64,000 nucleotides of DNA. It comes from Dactylis glomerata (lineage: Eukaryota > Streptophyta > Magnoliopsida > Poales > Poaceae). The notes beneath the pieces were generated by a model. It was given only the letters and a program-made list of their open reading frames with translations, was not told the DNA's origin and searched no databases. Shown piece after piece: positions 44,467-55,542 of the stretch; the first letter of the stretch is position 1, and every line of letters begins with the position of its first letter. The position numbers and the translations under genes were made by a program. The stretch is taken from assembly GCA_007115705.1 (NCBI GenBank), contig QXEO01001836.1, positions 186,001 to 250,000 of the forward strand, in the 5' to 3' direction.

Positions 44467-45780
44467 ATGGCTGGTTTTACCGATGCACTGAGGCCGGATA
44501 AATTTACCGGTGTGCACTTCAAGAGGTGGCAGTACAAAGCTGAGCTTTGGCTGACCACGATGAAAGTGTTCCAGATTAGTAAAGGCAAACCTGAAGGAAC
44601 TATGTCTGAGGATGATCAGAAAAAGTTCGAGGAAGCCAATACTATCTTTGTGGGATGCATTCTGAGCATTCTTGCTGACCGTCTGTGTGATGTGTTTATG
44701 CACATAAAAGACGGGAAGGAGCTCTGGGACGCACTGGACGCCAAGTTTGGTGCTGCAGATGCTGGCAGTGAACTGTACATCATGGAGAGCTTTTATGATT
44801 TTAAGATGACTAAGGACCTTCCTGTGGTTCAACAAGCTCATGAGATACAGTGCATTGCCAAAGAGCTCGAACTCCTTAAGTGTTCCTTACCCGACAAGTT
44901 TGTGGCGGGTTGCATTATTGCTAAGTTGCCCCCTTCATGGAGGAACTTCGCCACAGCTCTCAAACACAAGAGACAGGAGATATCAGTTGAAAATCTGATA
45001 GCGTCCCTTGATGTTGAGGAGAAGGCTCGTGCTAAGGACACTACTGAGAAAGGAGAGGGTCATGCTACTGCTAACTTTGTCCAGCAGAAAGACAAATCCT
45101 CAGGCAAGAATAAAGGGAACTTCAAGCCCTCTTTCAACAAGCCTGTAAAGACTACAACCTTCAAGAAGAAGAAGCCGAACAGGGACAAGAGTGATCTAAC
45201 TTGTTTCACTTGTGGAGAGCCCGGCCACTTTTCCAAGGACTGCCCAGAACGCGCAGACCGCAGAGGGAAAAGGACCAAGAATGTCAACGTTGTGACTGCT
45301 AGCAATACTGATGGGTATGGTAATCTATTTACTGTTCTTTCGGTATTTCAATCTCCCTCTTGGTGGATTGATACGGGTGCTAACGTTCATGTGTGTGCTG
45401 ATATCTCTATGTTCACTTCTTACCAGGCCACACGGGATTCCTCCGTCCTAATGGGCAATGGGTCACATGCCTCTGTTCGTGGTGTTGGCATGGTAGATCT
45501 GAAGTTCACTTCGGGGAAGATCGTGCAGCTGAGGAACGTGCAGCATGTCCCTTCTATGAACAAGAATCTTGTTAGCGGTTCCCTTCTCTGCAGAGATGGG
45601 TTTAAGGTTGTTTTAGAGTCGAATAAGGTAGTTATTTCCAAGCATGGACAATTTATTGGAAAAGGCTATGAGTGCGGAGGCTTGTTCCGCTTTTCACTTT
45701 CAGATTTCTATAATAAATCCGTGAACCATATTTGTGGAGTGTTTGGCATTCTCGTTTATGTCACATTAATTTTGGTTTGA
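44467..45780 (+). pseudogene. Copia gag and protease
   Basis: I take ATG 44467 (MAGFTDALRPDKFTGVHFKR) as the gag start; the frame is open upstream into the LTR, with another ATG at 44401. The UBN2-type capsid core (HIKDGKELWDALDAKFG, CSLPDKFVAGCIIAKLPPSW) is followed by a basic stretch, a CCHC knuckle CFTCGEPGHFSKDC (near 45210) and the protease, whose active site reads WIDTGANVHVC (near 45370). A frameshift near 45720-45760 separates it from the integrase; the tail after that is out-of-frame. Confidence 0.9.
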
Positions 45781-48378
45781 TGTCTCAGTTATCCAGCATG
45801 AGTTTAATTCTGAAATTCACTATTGCCAAAGATTCTAAGTGCCATAGTTGTGTGCAATCGAAGTAACCTCGTAAGCCTCATACGGCGGCCGAGGAGAGAA
45901 ACTTGGCATCTCTAGAACTCATACATTCCGATCTATGCGAGATGAATGGTGTGTTGACAAAAGGTGAAAAGAGATATTTCATAACATTGATTGATGATGC
46001 GACTAGATTTTGCTATGTTTACTTGTTGCGAACTAAAGATGAAGCTTTAGACTACTTTAAAATTTATAAGGCTGAAGTTGAAAATCAACTAGAGAGAAAG
46101 ATCAAGCGTCTTAGGTCGGATCGTGGTGGAGAGTATTTTCCTAAAATCTTTGACGAATTCTATGAGGAACACGGTATTATTCATGAGAGGACGCCTCCCT
46201 ACTCGCCCCAATCTAATGGGGTGGCCGAGAGGAAAAACCGCACTCTGTCTGACTTGGTAAATTCCATGCTCGACACTGCTGGTTTATCAAAGGCATGGTG
46301 GGAGGGAGGCTTTGTTGACTGCATGTCATGTCCTGAATAGAGTTCCTAACAAGAATAAAGATAAAACCCCTTATGAGGAGTGGGTTGGGAGAAAGCCATC
46401 ACTTTCGTATTTGCGCACTTGGGGATGCTTGGCGAAGGTCAACATTCCCATCCCAAAGAAACGCAAACTCGGACCAAAGACTGCGGATTGCATCTTTCTA
46501 GGTTATGCTCAGCGGAGCATTGGCTATAGATTTTTAGTAGTTAAATCCGAGGTACCTGATATGCATGTTGACACTATAATGGAATCTCGTGATGCAACAT
46601 TTTTTGAGAATATGTTTCCTATGAAAGATATGCATAGCACTGCTAGATTTTCTTCTGAGATAATGCCTGAATCTAGTGCATCTAATGATTATTTTGAGCA
46701 ACCACATGAGAACGTTTTTGAGAACGTTCATGAGAAGGATGACAATGAAGCTCCTACAAGGAGCAAGAGACAGAGGACTGCAAAGTCCTTTGGTGATGAT
46801 TTCATTGTGTACCTTGTGGATGATACTCCCAAGTCCATTGCTGAGGCATATGCATCACCAGATGCAGATGATTGGAAAGAAGCTATCCAGAATGAGATGG
46901 ACTCGATTCTTTCTAATGGAACATGGGAATTATCAGAGCGCCCCCATGGCTGTAATCCTGTGGGCTGCAAGTGGGTGTTCAAGAAGAAGCTAAGGCCTGA
47001 TGGTACTATTGAGAAGTACAAGGCGAGACTTGTAGCGAAAGGCTACACACAGAGAGAAGGCGAAGATTACTTTGACACCTATTCACCTATCGCAAGACTA
47101 ACCACCATTCGAGTACTACTTTCCATGGCTGCCTCCTATGGTCTTATCGTTCATCAAATGGACGTAAAGACAGCTTTCCTTAATGGAGAGTTGGAAGAGT
47201 AAATCTATATGGATCAGCCTGATGGATTTGTGGTAAAAGGTGAAGAGAGAAAGGTGTGCAAGTTGCTAAAATCTTTATATGGCCTGAAACAAGCACCTAA
47301 GCAATGGCATGAGAAGTTTGACAGAACTTTAACTTCTGTTTGCTTTGTCGTTAATGAGGCTGACAAGTGCGTCTACTATCGCCATGGTGGGGGCGAAGGT
47401 GTTATATTGTGTTTGTACGTTGATGATATTCTCATCTTTGGTACAAACATGAAAGTAATACATGAGGTCAAGTCTTTCTTGTCAAAGTGCTTTGATATGA
47501 AAGATCTGGGAGAAGCTGATGTGATCCTGAACATCAAGCTGAATAAGAACGAGAGTGGGATTACTTTATCACAATCCCACTATGTTGAGAAGATCTTGAG
47601 CCGGCTTGGCTTTATTGATGGCAAGTCTTCTCTAACACATTATGATCCCAGTGTGATATTACGTAAGAACAAGAACGAACCAACAGATCAACTGAGATAT
47701 TCTCAGATCGTTGGTTCACTCATGTACTTAGCGAGCGCGACAAGACCTGACATCTCTTTTGCTGTGAGCAAGTTGAGTAGGTTCATGTCAAACCCGGGTA
47801 TTGATCATTGGCATGCACTTGAAAGGGTCGTGCGCTATCTATGTGGTACAATGAGTTATGGGATTCATTATTCAGGGCACCCTGCAGTGCTTGAAGGATA
47901 TAGTGACGCAAATTGGATCTCTGATGTAGATGATATCAAAGCCACTAGTGGGTATGTGTTTACCTTTGGAGGTGGCGCCGTATCATGGAGATCATGTAGG
48001 CAAACCATATTGACGAGGTCAACTATGGAAGCAGAACTTACTGCTTTAGACACAGCCACTGTAGAGTCAGAATGGCTGCGTGAGCTCTTGATGGACTTGC
48101 CGGTGGTTGAAAAACCTGTGCCGGCCATCCTCTTGAATTGTGACAACCAAACAGTTATTGTCAAAGTGAACAATTCTAAGGATAACGCGAAGTCATCAAG
48201 ATACGTTAAAAGACGTTTGAAGTCTGTCAGGAAATTGCGAAACTCCGGAGTAATAACTGTTACGTATATTCAAACAGACAAAAACCTGGCAGATCCCTTT
48301 ACTAAGGGGCTATCACGCAATGTGATAGATAGTGCATCGAGGGAGATGGGTTTGAGACCCATAGATGTTATGCCATAG
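45781..48378 (+). pseudogene. Copia integrase, RT and RNase H, broken
   Basis: Integrase: a stop at 45864-45866 lies in the zinc region, then LIHSDLCEMNG, LRSDRGGEYFP and [17 protein letters not shown] (45903-46310). A second frameshift near 46305-46320 leads to CHVLNRVPNKNKDKTPYEEW and the RT (GCKWVFKKKLRPDG, QMDVKTAFLNGELEE near 47155-47199), interrupted by a TAA at 47200-47202. The same frame then resumes: [15 protein letters not shown], catalytic [10 protein letters not shown] (near 47412), [13 protein letters not shown] and RNase H ([36 protein letters not shown]) to 48378. Confidence 0.92.
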
Positions 48379-48901
48379 CGGTAATCCAACCTTTATGATC
48401 GGAGATCCCGTGAATTAGGATCTGGGAAAACAAGCTAGTGGTTTAACTGAGGAGAGTATTCTGAAACCCTCTCTATGTGAAGATGCAAAACTCTCAAAAT
48501 CTGTAAGGCAAGTTGGCAACATGCCTTAATATGTTTCTGTTGGCTATGATTAGCAAAGATGCTGTCCTACAGAGCATTCTTGAAAGAACTGTTAAACGTC
48601 GCAGTCTATGAGATTTGGGTGATCTCTAGTAAACTCATGAAGAGACCATGGAGTACGACGCATATGCTCCAACCCGCGGGGTAGGCTACTGACAGCCATG
48701 TACTGGTTATGACTATGAGTGAAATCTTAATGCACAAAACTTGCAATTCAAGGCGTAGTCCATTGTTCAAGTTGTTGATAGACGTAGCTTAATGTTCTAG
48801 GCGGAAGTTTAACTTAACAGTCTCTGCTGAAACACTGGTATATAAACAAGTAGTGAGGTTTGGCAAATCTCTAAATGGGCATTTGAGATCTGGTGGGGGA
48901 T

Positions 48902-49929
48902 TGTTGAAATATTGGGCCTTTTCATATGAGCCCATAATAGATTTCAGAAATCTCAAAGCCCATGTGTGTGAGCCCATTTGGAATGCAGCCCAAGTTTTTG
49001 GCTGCACAAAGGCAAAGGGTGGGAGCTAAGTTTAGTCCCACATGGAAACTTGGAAGAGATGTAGACCAACATATAAGGTGGGGTGTTGCACCACTTGGTA
49101 AGTGAGTGAGAAGAGAAGTGCCACATGCGCGCTCCTCCTCCTTCTCCTCGCTCGCTCGTCTCGACACGACACGTCACGACGCGCGCGCGCCGCGGTTTGC
49201 GGAATTGAGCCGAGCTTATCTTTTTGCTGCACAGAAAAACCGAACGTTTGACCGAGTCCTTGACGGACGCGTCACAGCTAGCCAGTTCGGGTCGCTCCCG
49301 GATCGTGGGCTGCTATAACCGGCTCGGATGTGCGACGTGGGCATGGCCCACGTTGCCTAGGGTTTTTCTGTTGTGCGCCCGCGCCTATATAAACTCTTGC
49401 CCGGCTACCGCCGCACACAACTAGAAACCGATCTAGGATTTTACCACCTCTCGCTGCTTGCGCCGCCTCCGTAGTCTACTCCATCCCGAGCGCCGGCGTG
49501 CACCGGCGAACGGGAGAGCAGGTCTCCGGAACCACTCGCCTTTACGATCCTGTACGGGAGAGGGCGAATTAGGTTTTTAGGAAGCGCTCTGCGCGACTGC
49601 TCAAACTCTTCATCACAGGTCGTCTTCCATCCAAGTCGGGCGGTGCAGCCTACCGCCGTCTTCATCGCCGTCTGCTTCGACCGATCTACTCCAACGTTGT
49701 CATCAACAACATTACTGCTACGACTACATCTGCAAGCGAACGGTACGTGCGGTGTACTGATGTTTCCCTGTTCATCATGTTCTGCGAGTACATGTTTCGC
49801 TGCTAATTGTTTCCGTTCATCTTGTTGTTCAGTACATCTAGTATGTTCGAGTTACATGTGGTAGTAGCTAGTGTTGTCATGTTTAATATTTTGAAATTAA
49901 TCATGGAAATTATGCCTAATTATCCAACA
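48902..49929 (+). repeat. 3' LTR of the degenerate Copia element (1028 bp)
   Basis: Homologous to 43370-44427, with a roughly 10-bp gap near the start, a shorter CTC/CGA-repeat region and many substitutions, indicating an older insertion than the Sirevirus. Confidence 0.93.
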
Positions 49930-49974
49930 CAATAATCCAGGACCACCACGATGTATTGAATACAAACATACACA

Positions 49975-50180
49975 CGCAGCATCCAGACATCATATAAATT
50001 TCTGTCCCTCAATGAGAAAATTAAACTTTGAGCAAATTAAATTTCAGTCAAATACTAAGAGGCACTGCACATGTGCGCGCAGCATCCAGACATCATATAA
50101 ATTTCTGTCCCTCAATGAGAAAATTAAACTTTGAGCAAATTAAATTTCAGTCAAATACTAAGAGGCACTGCACATGTGCG
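49975..50180. repeat. 103-bp tandem duplication
   Basis: CGCAGCATCCAGACATCATA starts at 49975 and again at 50078, and both copies run identically through GAGGCACTGCACATGTGCG. The duplication is essentially perfect and therefore recent. Confidence 0.95.
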
Positions 50181-52277
50181 ACGGCGCACATGTGCATTGA
50201 TGAGGTAGCTCACCAATAATCAAGCTCTGATTTGAAATTGTTCTGTGCGAAAAAATGGTGAAGAAATGAGGATCGATGTTCTGTCCTTAATAATGCCAGG
50301 CAAGGAAATGACATGAAAACTGGTTCATATACTAAAAACACAAATTTTGGACATGCCAAGAACATATACCAAGGTAACACATATAAACTTTGGCAAACAG
50401 CGCATGGATCATGAAAAATAACGCACTTGAAATTGAACATTTGAAAATACCCCAACACCCTAAAGGAAACAAAATAGGAAAGGGTAATGCAAAAGAGCTT
50501 CAAGAACCAAGCTAAACCATGATTGATATATAGGCACTGGACTGTGTATATACCTAGATGCACATATCATGTAAGAGAAGTAGGGAACAGGAAATAATCC
50601 TATAATTCAAAACAAACAGTATAATAGTTCCCAAACATAAAAGGATTTGAAAATAACAGCATATGTAGATGGCATGGTGTCCCCTTGCAATAGAGGCATG
50701 CTCAAAATCACATAGTTACAGACGAAATATGATGGATAATTTAGCATGTCCCTCTTGGTCTGCTGATAACCTGCAATAAGATTACCAATACTTTGAACTG
50801 GAGACAATATACACTGATGTTTCTCCTGATTTAATCTCCAATGGAAGAGAACATACAAATCAAAGAACGAAGACAATATGTTGAGGACTGTAAAAAACAC
50901 AAATACCTGCAAGAGTCATCCTTAGCATCTGTACTTGGCCGCAAAAATCTCACATCAGTTCAATGTTCAGATACCAGGTCAATAAATCTCGAAAAGAACG
51001 GCAAGAAGTAATCCTTTTCCAACATCGGATGTAGTACCGTAGTAAAATAACAGTATATGCAGAAAAAACTCCAGAATCACATAAGCTGAAAACATATAAT
51101 CGCAATTCGCAAAGCTTAAAAATACAAAATAGAAATTCTATAGAATTAGGCAAGAAAATCAAGCATACTAAACAAAGTCATCAACTATTCACTTTCAACA
51201 CTATTCACAGACAACTATTCTCTTCAAAGATTTTCCGACGTTGAAAGTTCTACACACAACAATACGCTTTCAAAACACATGCAGTTCCAAAGTAAGCAAA
51301 TAATCATTATTACCCCCAGAGGTTAACTTTTTACCCATAATATTTTATTTGGAACTCAATGGATATATAAAAATCCCTAGCCATATCCGTAGCCCGCTCA
51401 AAGGACCAACATGCAAGACGTAGAACCAAAGTAAGCAAATAATCATTATCATGCAGCAAACCAAGATAGTGCCAGTATTACTCATTGTTTTTTTACCAAG
51501 TTGAATTTAACATTTCCATTAGGAGATTGATGGGGCACGAATTCTTCACTACGGCAAGCTGAATAATACACCAACAGACAAACACTGGCTGCGCCTTTCA
51601 GAACAGTAGATCAACTAATATAGCAAGAATTGATGCAACGTCATGAGATGAGATGAAACTATGAACAGAAATATAATTATATAAAATGTACCCAGAGGCT
51701 AGAATGAGTATCTTTTCATATCAGAGGCTTGAAGATTTGCATACCCAATGAAAAAGATGCAAGCGTTTGTTCAGCTTTAAAAGACATGAAAGTAATATAT
51801 CTCAATGAATGGTTCAATTGGATAAGTAAAAACAGTAGAACCAGTTGGAGTAACATTTTACCCCTGGTAGCTCTCCAGTCTCCACACGACTGCACATGGT
51901 GCGCTTCATTACATAGCTGAGTAGTGCAAAACCGCAAATGAAGAAATGAAACCGTGCTAGGAGAAGATAATCTCAGTAATTCATATAGCTGTTTTCCTTG
52001 CAGCGGTATCGGCAGTCCATATAGTACTGAATTCAAAATTTCCATAAACTTTTTGTACAGATGTGTTGTCTTTGCCGAGTGAAAGTAGGAATTTGAAATT
52101 AAAAAAAAAGACAAATTTCTCGTTATTAATTCAGTAAAAAATTAGGATGTAACAAAAAAAGTCATAGCATGCAGGTAGCCTAGCATAGTCCCAAGAATTA
52201 ATCGAATGGGATCTGTCAGCAGTGATATTATGCTTACATCAGATGAGAATTTAACCCATGCCTACCTCAGTACGTAC
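50181..52277. other. AT-rich host DNA, possible 3' part of an unidentified minus-strand gene
   Basis: No recognisable domain. On the minus strand around 51950-51870 sequence with exon-like borders (acceptor CACTACTCAG, possible donor near CTACCAG/GGGTAA) is visible, but its reading frame cannot be tied to a family. Confidence 0.3.
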
Positions 52278-52398
52278 CTCAGAAAAGGCCCGAGACTGAA
52301 CTTCTCATTGTCTCTGCAACTTGAGAGCCATTGTCGCTGCCATGTCGGCGACACGGTGATCCCTTTCCTGCCGACCTGTTTCATGAAACGTTCTTGTT
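52278..52398 (-). CDS. Isolated exon-like segment of an unidentified gene
   Basis: On the minus strand a strong acceptor (TTTCCTTCCTGTTGCAG) precedes 121 nt that end in a strong donor (CTGAG/GTACGTA). One frame is fully open and reads QERFMKQVGRKGITVSPTWQ followed by RQWLSSCRDNEKFSLGPFL. The peptide has ordinary soluble-protein composition; no family recognised. A possible partner upstream at about 53013-52898 (MSATSTSSESRLFSFERR..., donor AATCAG/GTTCGT) is more doubtful. Confidence 0.35.
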
Positions 52399-54565
52399 CT
52401 GCAACAGGAAGGAAACGATGAACAAAGGGTAATATTTGGTAACAACAAACACATTATCGCTGCATCAAAGCCATTCATCACCTTGAGTTTTCTTGTCAGA
52501 AATTAGGTGCAGATAGGCCCTTCTTATGCATTGCTGACATAATTATTGGTTCTTGGCAATACATAGGATCCCCACGATCACCATCAATTCAGCAAACCCT
52601 TCTGATTGCACAAGGCTGCCTCCCCGCTCAAACGAACCAAGTTGATGGTTTATCAGCAGTAGAGTTAAAACTCCATGGGTAGTGGCAGGCTGTGAGACTG
52701 CAAAAGAGTAAGATGGCCATAGAGGATCACAAATCGGCAGAGAGTGTACTAAGAAACCCAAAAAAACCACAAACGTAACTGATGGCAGAGATCTATAATT
52801 TTTGCCAGCACGGTTATCCAGATTTGATTGTACATGGCAACAAATGATAAAATAGTGTGGCAATCAATATGAGGAGATCATGTATTGCTGGACGAACCTG
52901 ATTGTGAAGGGAGGTTTCCGACCGGGCCAGTGGCATGAAAAAACAGGCCAGCCGCAGATCGTGCCGCCGCTCGAAGGAAAAAAGCCTAGACTCCGAGCTG
53001 GTGGATGTAGCCGACATATGTCGGTCGACCGCCCATTCCGTCTGAGATGACCTTGCGACAACTCTTTAGATAAATTTGAACCAGTGATTCTTTGGATGTC
53101 GATGGTTGGTAATCTAAGAGGTTGAGTGAATCAGGGGAATTATGTTATTGGGGCTTCAAGCTTATATATTTCAATAGTCTAAATATACTCTGTAAAGAAA
53201 ATCCTGCGTTAGAAATTATGTGCAATGACATCAGGTAAACCACAGTCTTTCCCGCACTGTGAACCTACCTTGGGTACCTGCATAACCTAAAGAGAGACGC
53301 GGCGGAGGCGGCGGCCATGGAGGGTCTTTCCGTTGATCATGATGCTGTGTGGAGCCTCTCCCTCGCAAGTCGCAATACAGCAGTTGAGCAGGCCGAGCCA
53401 GCTACTCCCATAACCGTGAACAGCTTGCCCCCTTTCTCCATTTAGGCATAAACACAAACAGCTTGAAGGCACATGTTCTGCTACTACAGAAAACATGGTG
53501 GTAATACTAAATAGAGAGAAACAGCTTGGGGAGAGGGAAACACGAGAAAAAGGGAGCTTACTGGATCTTTGCCGATGGAGAAAATGAGGCCAGACCTCCT
53601 CAGCTGTCGGAGCCGGAGTCGATGTGGAAGCCGCTGTGGGACATCTCCAGGGGGCGACCTCCATGAGTGTGAGCTTGCCGGCGGCGCGCGGAGAGGTCCG
53701 GCACGGCAACCAGGACCTCGTCGAAGGGGCCGAGGCACCCGTACGCTGGGAGGAGGCGGGGACCGTGGCTGCGAGGCAGGACGACCGCTCCGTCGGCGAC
53801 GACGCACACGTGCTCTCCTCCAGTCAAATCTGCCAGGAAATAGCCGGAAGAGAAGGGCCCTGAGGTCCCAACCGAGCGTCCGAGCCATTATCTTCCTCAG
53901 GACGGAGAGGAGAGCCTGCAACTCTGGGTGGCACGACGGCCAGGGAGGGAGAAGTGGGCATCGTCTGTACAGAAAGACGTGGCCTCTGGGTGGTCACAAC
54001 GGGAAGGAAGAGAGACGGGGCAAAGCGACCCGACCTGCGCCGTCGTGGGCGGCGGCCTCGCGGATGTCGACGGGGAGCGCGGATGGCGGCCAGGGCCTGG
54101 CAGACGGCTACGGGGTCAACGCGGTACCTCCCTCGAGCACACCCGCGCCTGCTCGCTACTACCTCCGCCGTGGCCTCGGGAGGGAGAGAAGAGGGCGCCT
54201 CCCCCGATGGCTTCCCCGGCACGCGTCACAGCGACCAGGTCCCCGCGGGAGAGAAACATAGGCAACGGCCATGGAGGAACAAAGTGGAGATATTTTTAGG
54301 CGCGCGCTACGCGGCAGGCGCCTGATAGGAGCTGGAAATCAGACGCAGGTGAACTGTCCGATCGAACCGCTGTGGACCGTCCGATCGTCAACCACGGCCA
54401 ATCCCGTCACTTTCCTCCCTTTCACAACAATTTGACTTGTTTCAATGTAACAAAAAACTGTTTACAGCAAAAGCTCTGTAGCTCTCGCGATCGGGGAGGC
54501 GCGCTACCGGCCACGCCGCCGGCGCGTGGCAAAAAAGAAGAAACCCGACGGCCACGTCCACGGCC
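52399..54565. other. Host region, GC-rich in 53550-54330, no identified gene
   Basis: The GC-rich part is open in several frames on both strands. One minus-strand reading (about 53840-53600) has a coding look: LTGGEHVCVVADGAVVLPRS followed by LGPFDEVLVAVPDLS and SHSGFHIDSGSDS to a stop. Without splice partners or a recognised domain I do not call it a gene. The 54300-54500 stretch contains short GC-rich inverted words (GGCGCGCGCTACGCGGC and others) of unknown nature. Confidence 0.35.
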
Positions 54566-54775
54566 ATGGCGCACCTCCTCCGCGACGTCCTCTTCCCCCG
54601 GAACCAGCCACCACCATCATCGAACCTGCACCCTCCGCCGCATCCTGCACAACCGCCGCCTCGGCAAGCTAGGTCCGATCCGGCCGCTCCGGCGGTTCCT
54701 GGAGGTCCGGCGAGGTTCCAGAACCCTCGAGTTGTCTTCACATCTTCTGCTCATGGATTCAACGGCGGTCGTCAG
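54566..54775 (+). CDS. Possible first exon of a FAR1-like gene
   Basis: ATG at 54566 opens a 70-codon proline-rich frame (MAHLLRDVLFPRNQPPPSSN...) ending at CGTCAG/GTAACT, a good donor. Its phase (0) matches the acceptor at 55296 of the FAR1-like segment, so splicing would keep the frame. Proline-rich composition alone is weak evidence. Confidence 0.35.
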
Positions 54776-55296
54776 GTAACTTCATCAGAGAAAGCCTGCT
54801 TATTGGTGTGCAACAAATTAGCATTGAAAAAATTGTTGCAAACTTAAGTTTCTGAACATCACATGTTGTTGCAATGCCTACTTGTTTGAACTGGTGTATG
54901 AAATGTTGTCAACAAAAATGACTTGTGTTTGTGTTACAAATTTGTTTTGTGAATCCTTGTACTGGAGTATGAAATGTTGTGAATAAAAATTACTGGTGGT
55001 TGTGTTACAATTTGTGCATGCCCTAAGTTTGTTGCAATGTGCATGATCTAAGATTGTTGCAAAAATGATTTCAGATACTTCAAAATTTTGAGACTTTTGA
55101 TATCTGTTGTAAGCCTAACAATATATGTGTCATTTTGAGACTTTTGATATCCGTTGTAAGCCTAACAACTACAAACTATGCTATTTTTAGAAAATATAGT
55201 AACAATAATATTTCAATTCAGTTGAAACACAAAACAAGTTTGAAAACAGGAAAAAAGAGACAAAAACCTTATTGATTTGTTGTCTTAAATTAGCAG

Positions 55297-55542
55297 GACA
55301 TTGCGGATGATGAGGCCAAATCAGGGGCTGGCTTTTACACTGCTTAACAATCAATTAGTTCTGATGAAGGTGATGATGCGGGACAAACAAACCAAAATGA
55401 GAATGTTGCAGAAGAAAGTGGGAACGTTGATGAAGATGTGTCATCACAACCTGTTGTGCCATACGTTGGGATGTCCTTTGACAATGAGGACGATGCGCAG
55501 AAATGTTACAATGAGTATGCCTACAAGATGGGATTTGGTACA
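55297..55542 (+). pseudogene. FAR1/FHY3-like N-terminal segment, cut by retrotransposon
   Basis: After an acceptor (AAATTAGCAG) one frame reads DIADDEAKSGAGFYTA, a TAA stop at 55345, then an acidic stretch and VPYVGMSFDNEDDAQKCYNE followed by YAYKMGFGT. The last part is the start of the FAR1 DNA-binding domain (P-x-V-G-M-x-F, ...Y-N-x-Y-A-x-x-x-G-F), found in FHY3/FAR1 light-signalling factors and their MULE transposase relatives. The domain stops abruptly at 55542 where the Gypsy-type LTR starts. Whether this was a host FAR1-like gene or a MULE-borne copy cannot be told from this piece. Confidence 0.7.

Larger units (their letters stand above)
43370..49929 (+). mobile_element. Copia LTR retrotransposon, 6.56 kb, degenerate
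   Basis: LTRs start TGTTGAAATATTGGGCC and end ATTATCCAACA, with the 5-bp target duplication CAATA at 43365-43369 and 49930-49934. The internal region has the gag-protease-integrase-RT-RNase H order of Copia. It is more decayed than its Sirevirus neighbour: two frameshifts and two in-frame stops in pol, and LTRs differing by several indels and many substitutions. The PPT GGTGGGGGA lies just before the 3' LTR (48892-48900). No canonical PBS follows the 5' LTR. Confidence 0.93.

Noticed and set aside
53484..54261. Long GC-rich frames on both strands
   Set aside because: Several frames are open together with Arg/Pro/Gly-rich low-complexity products; no domain and no consistent splice structure.
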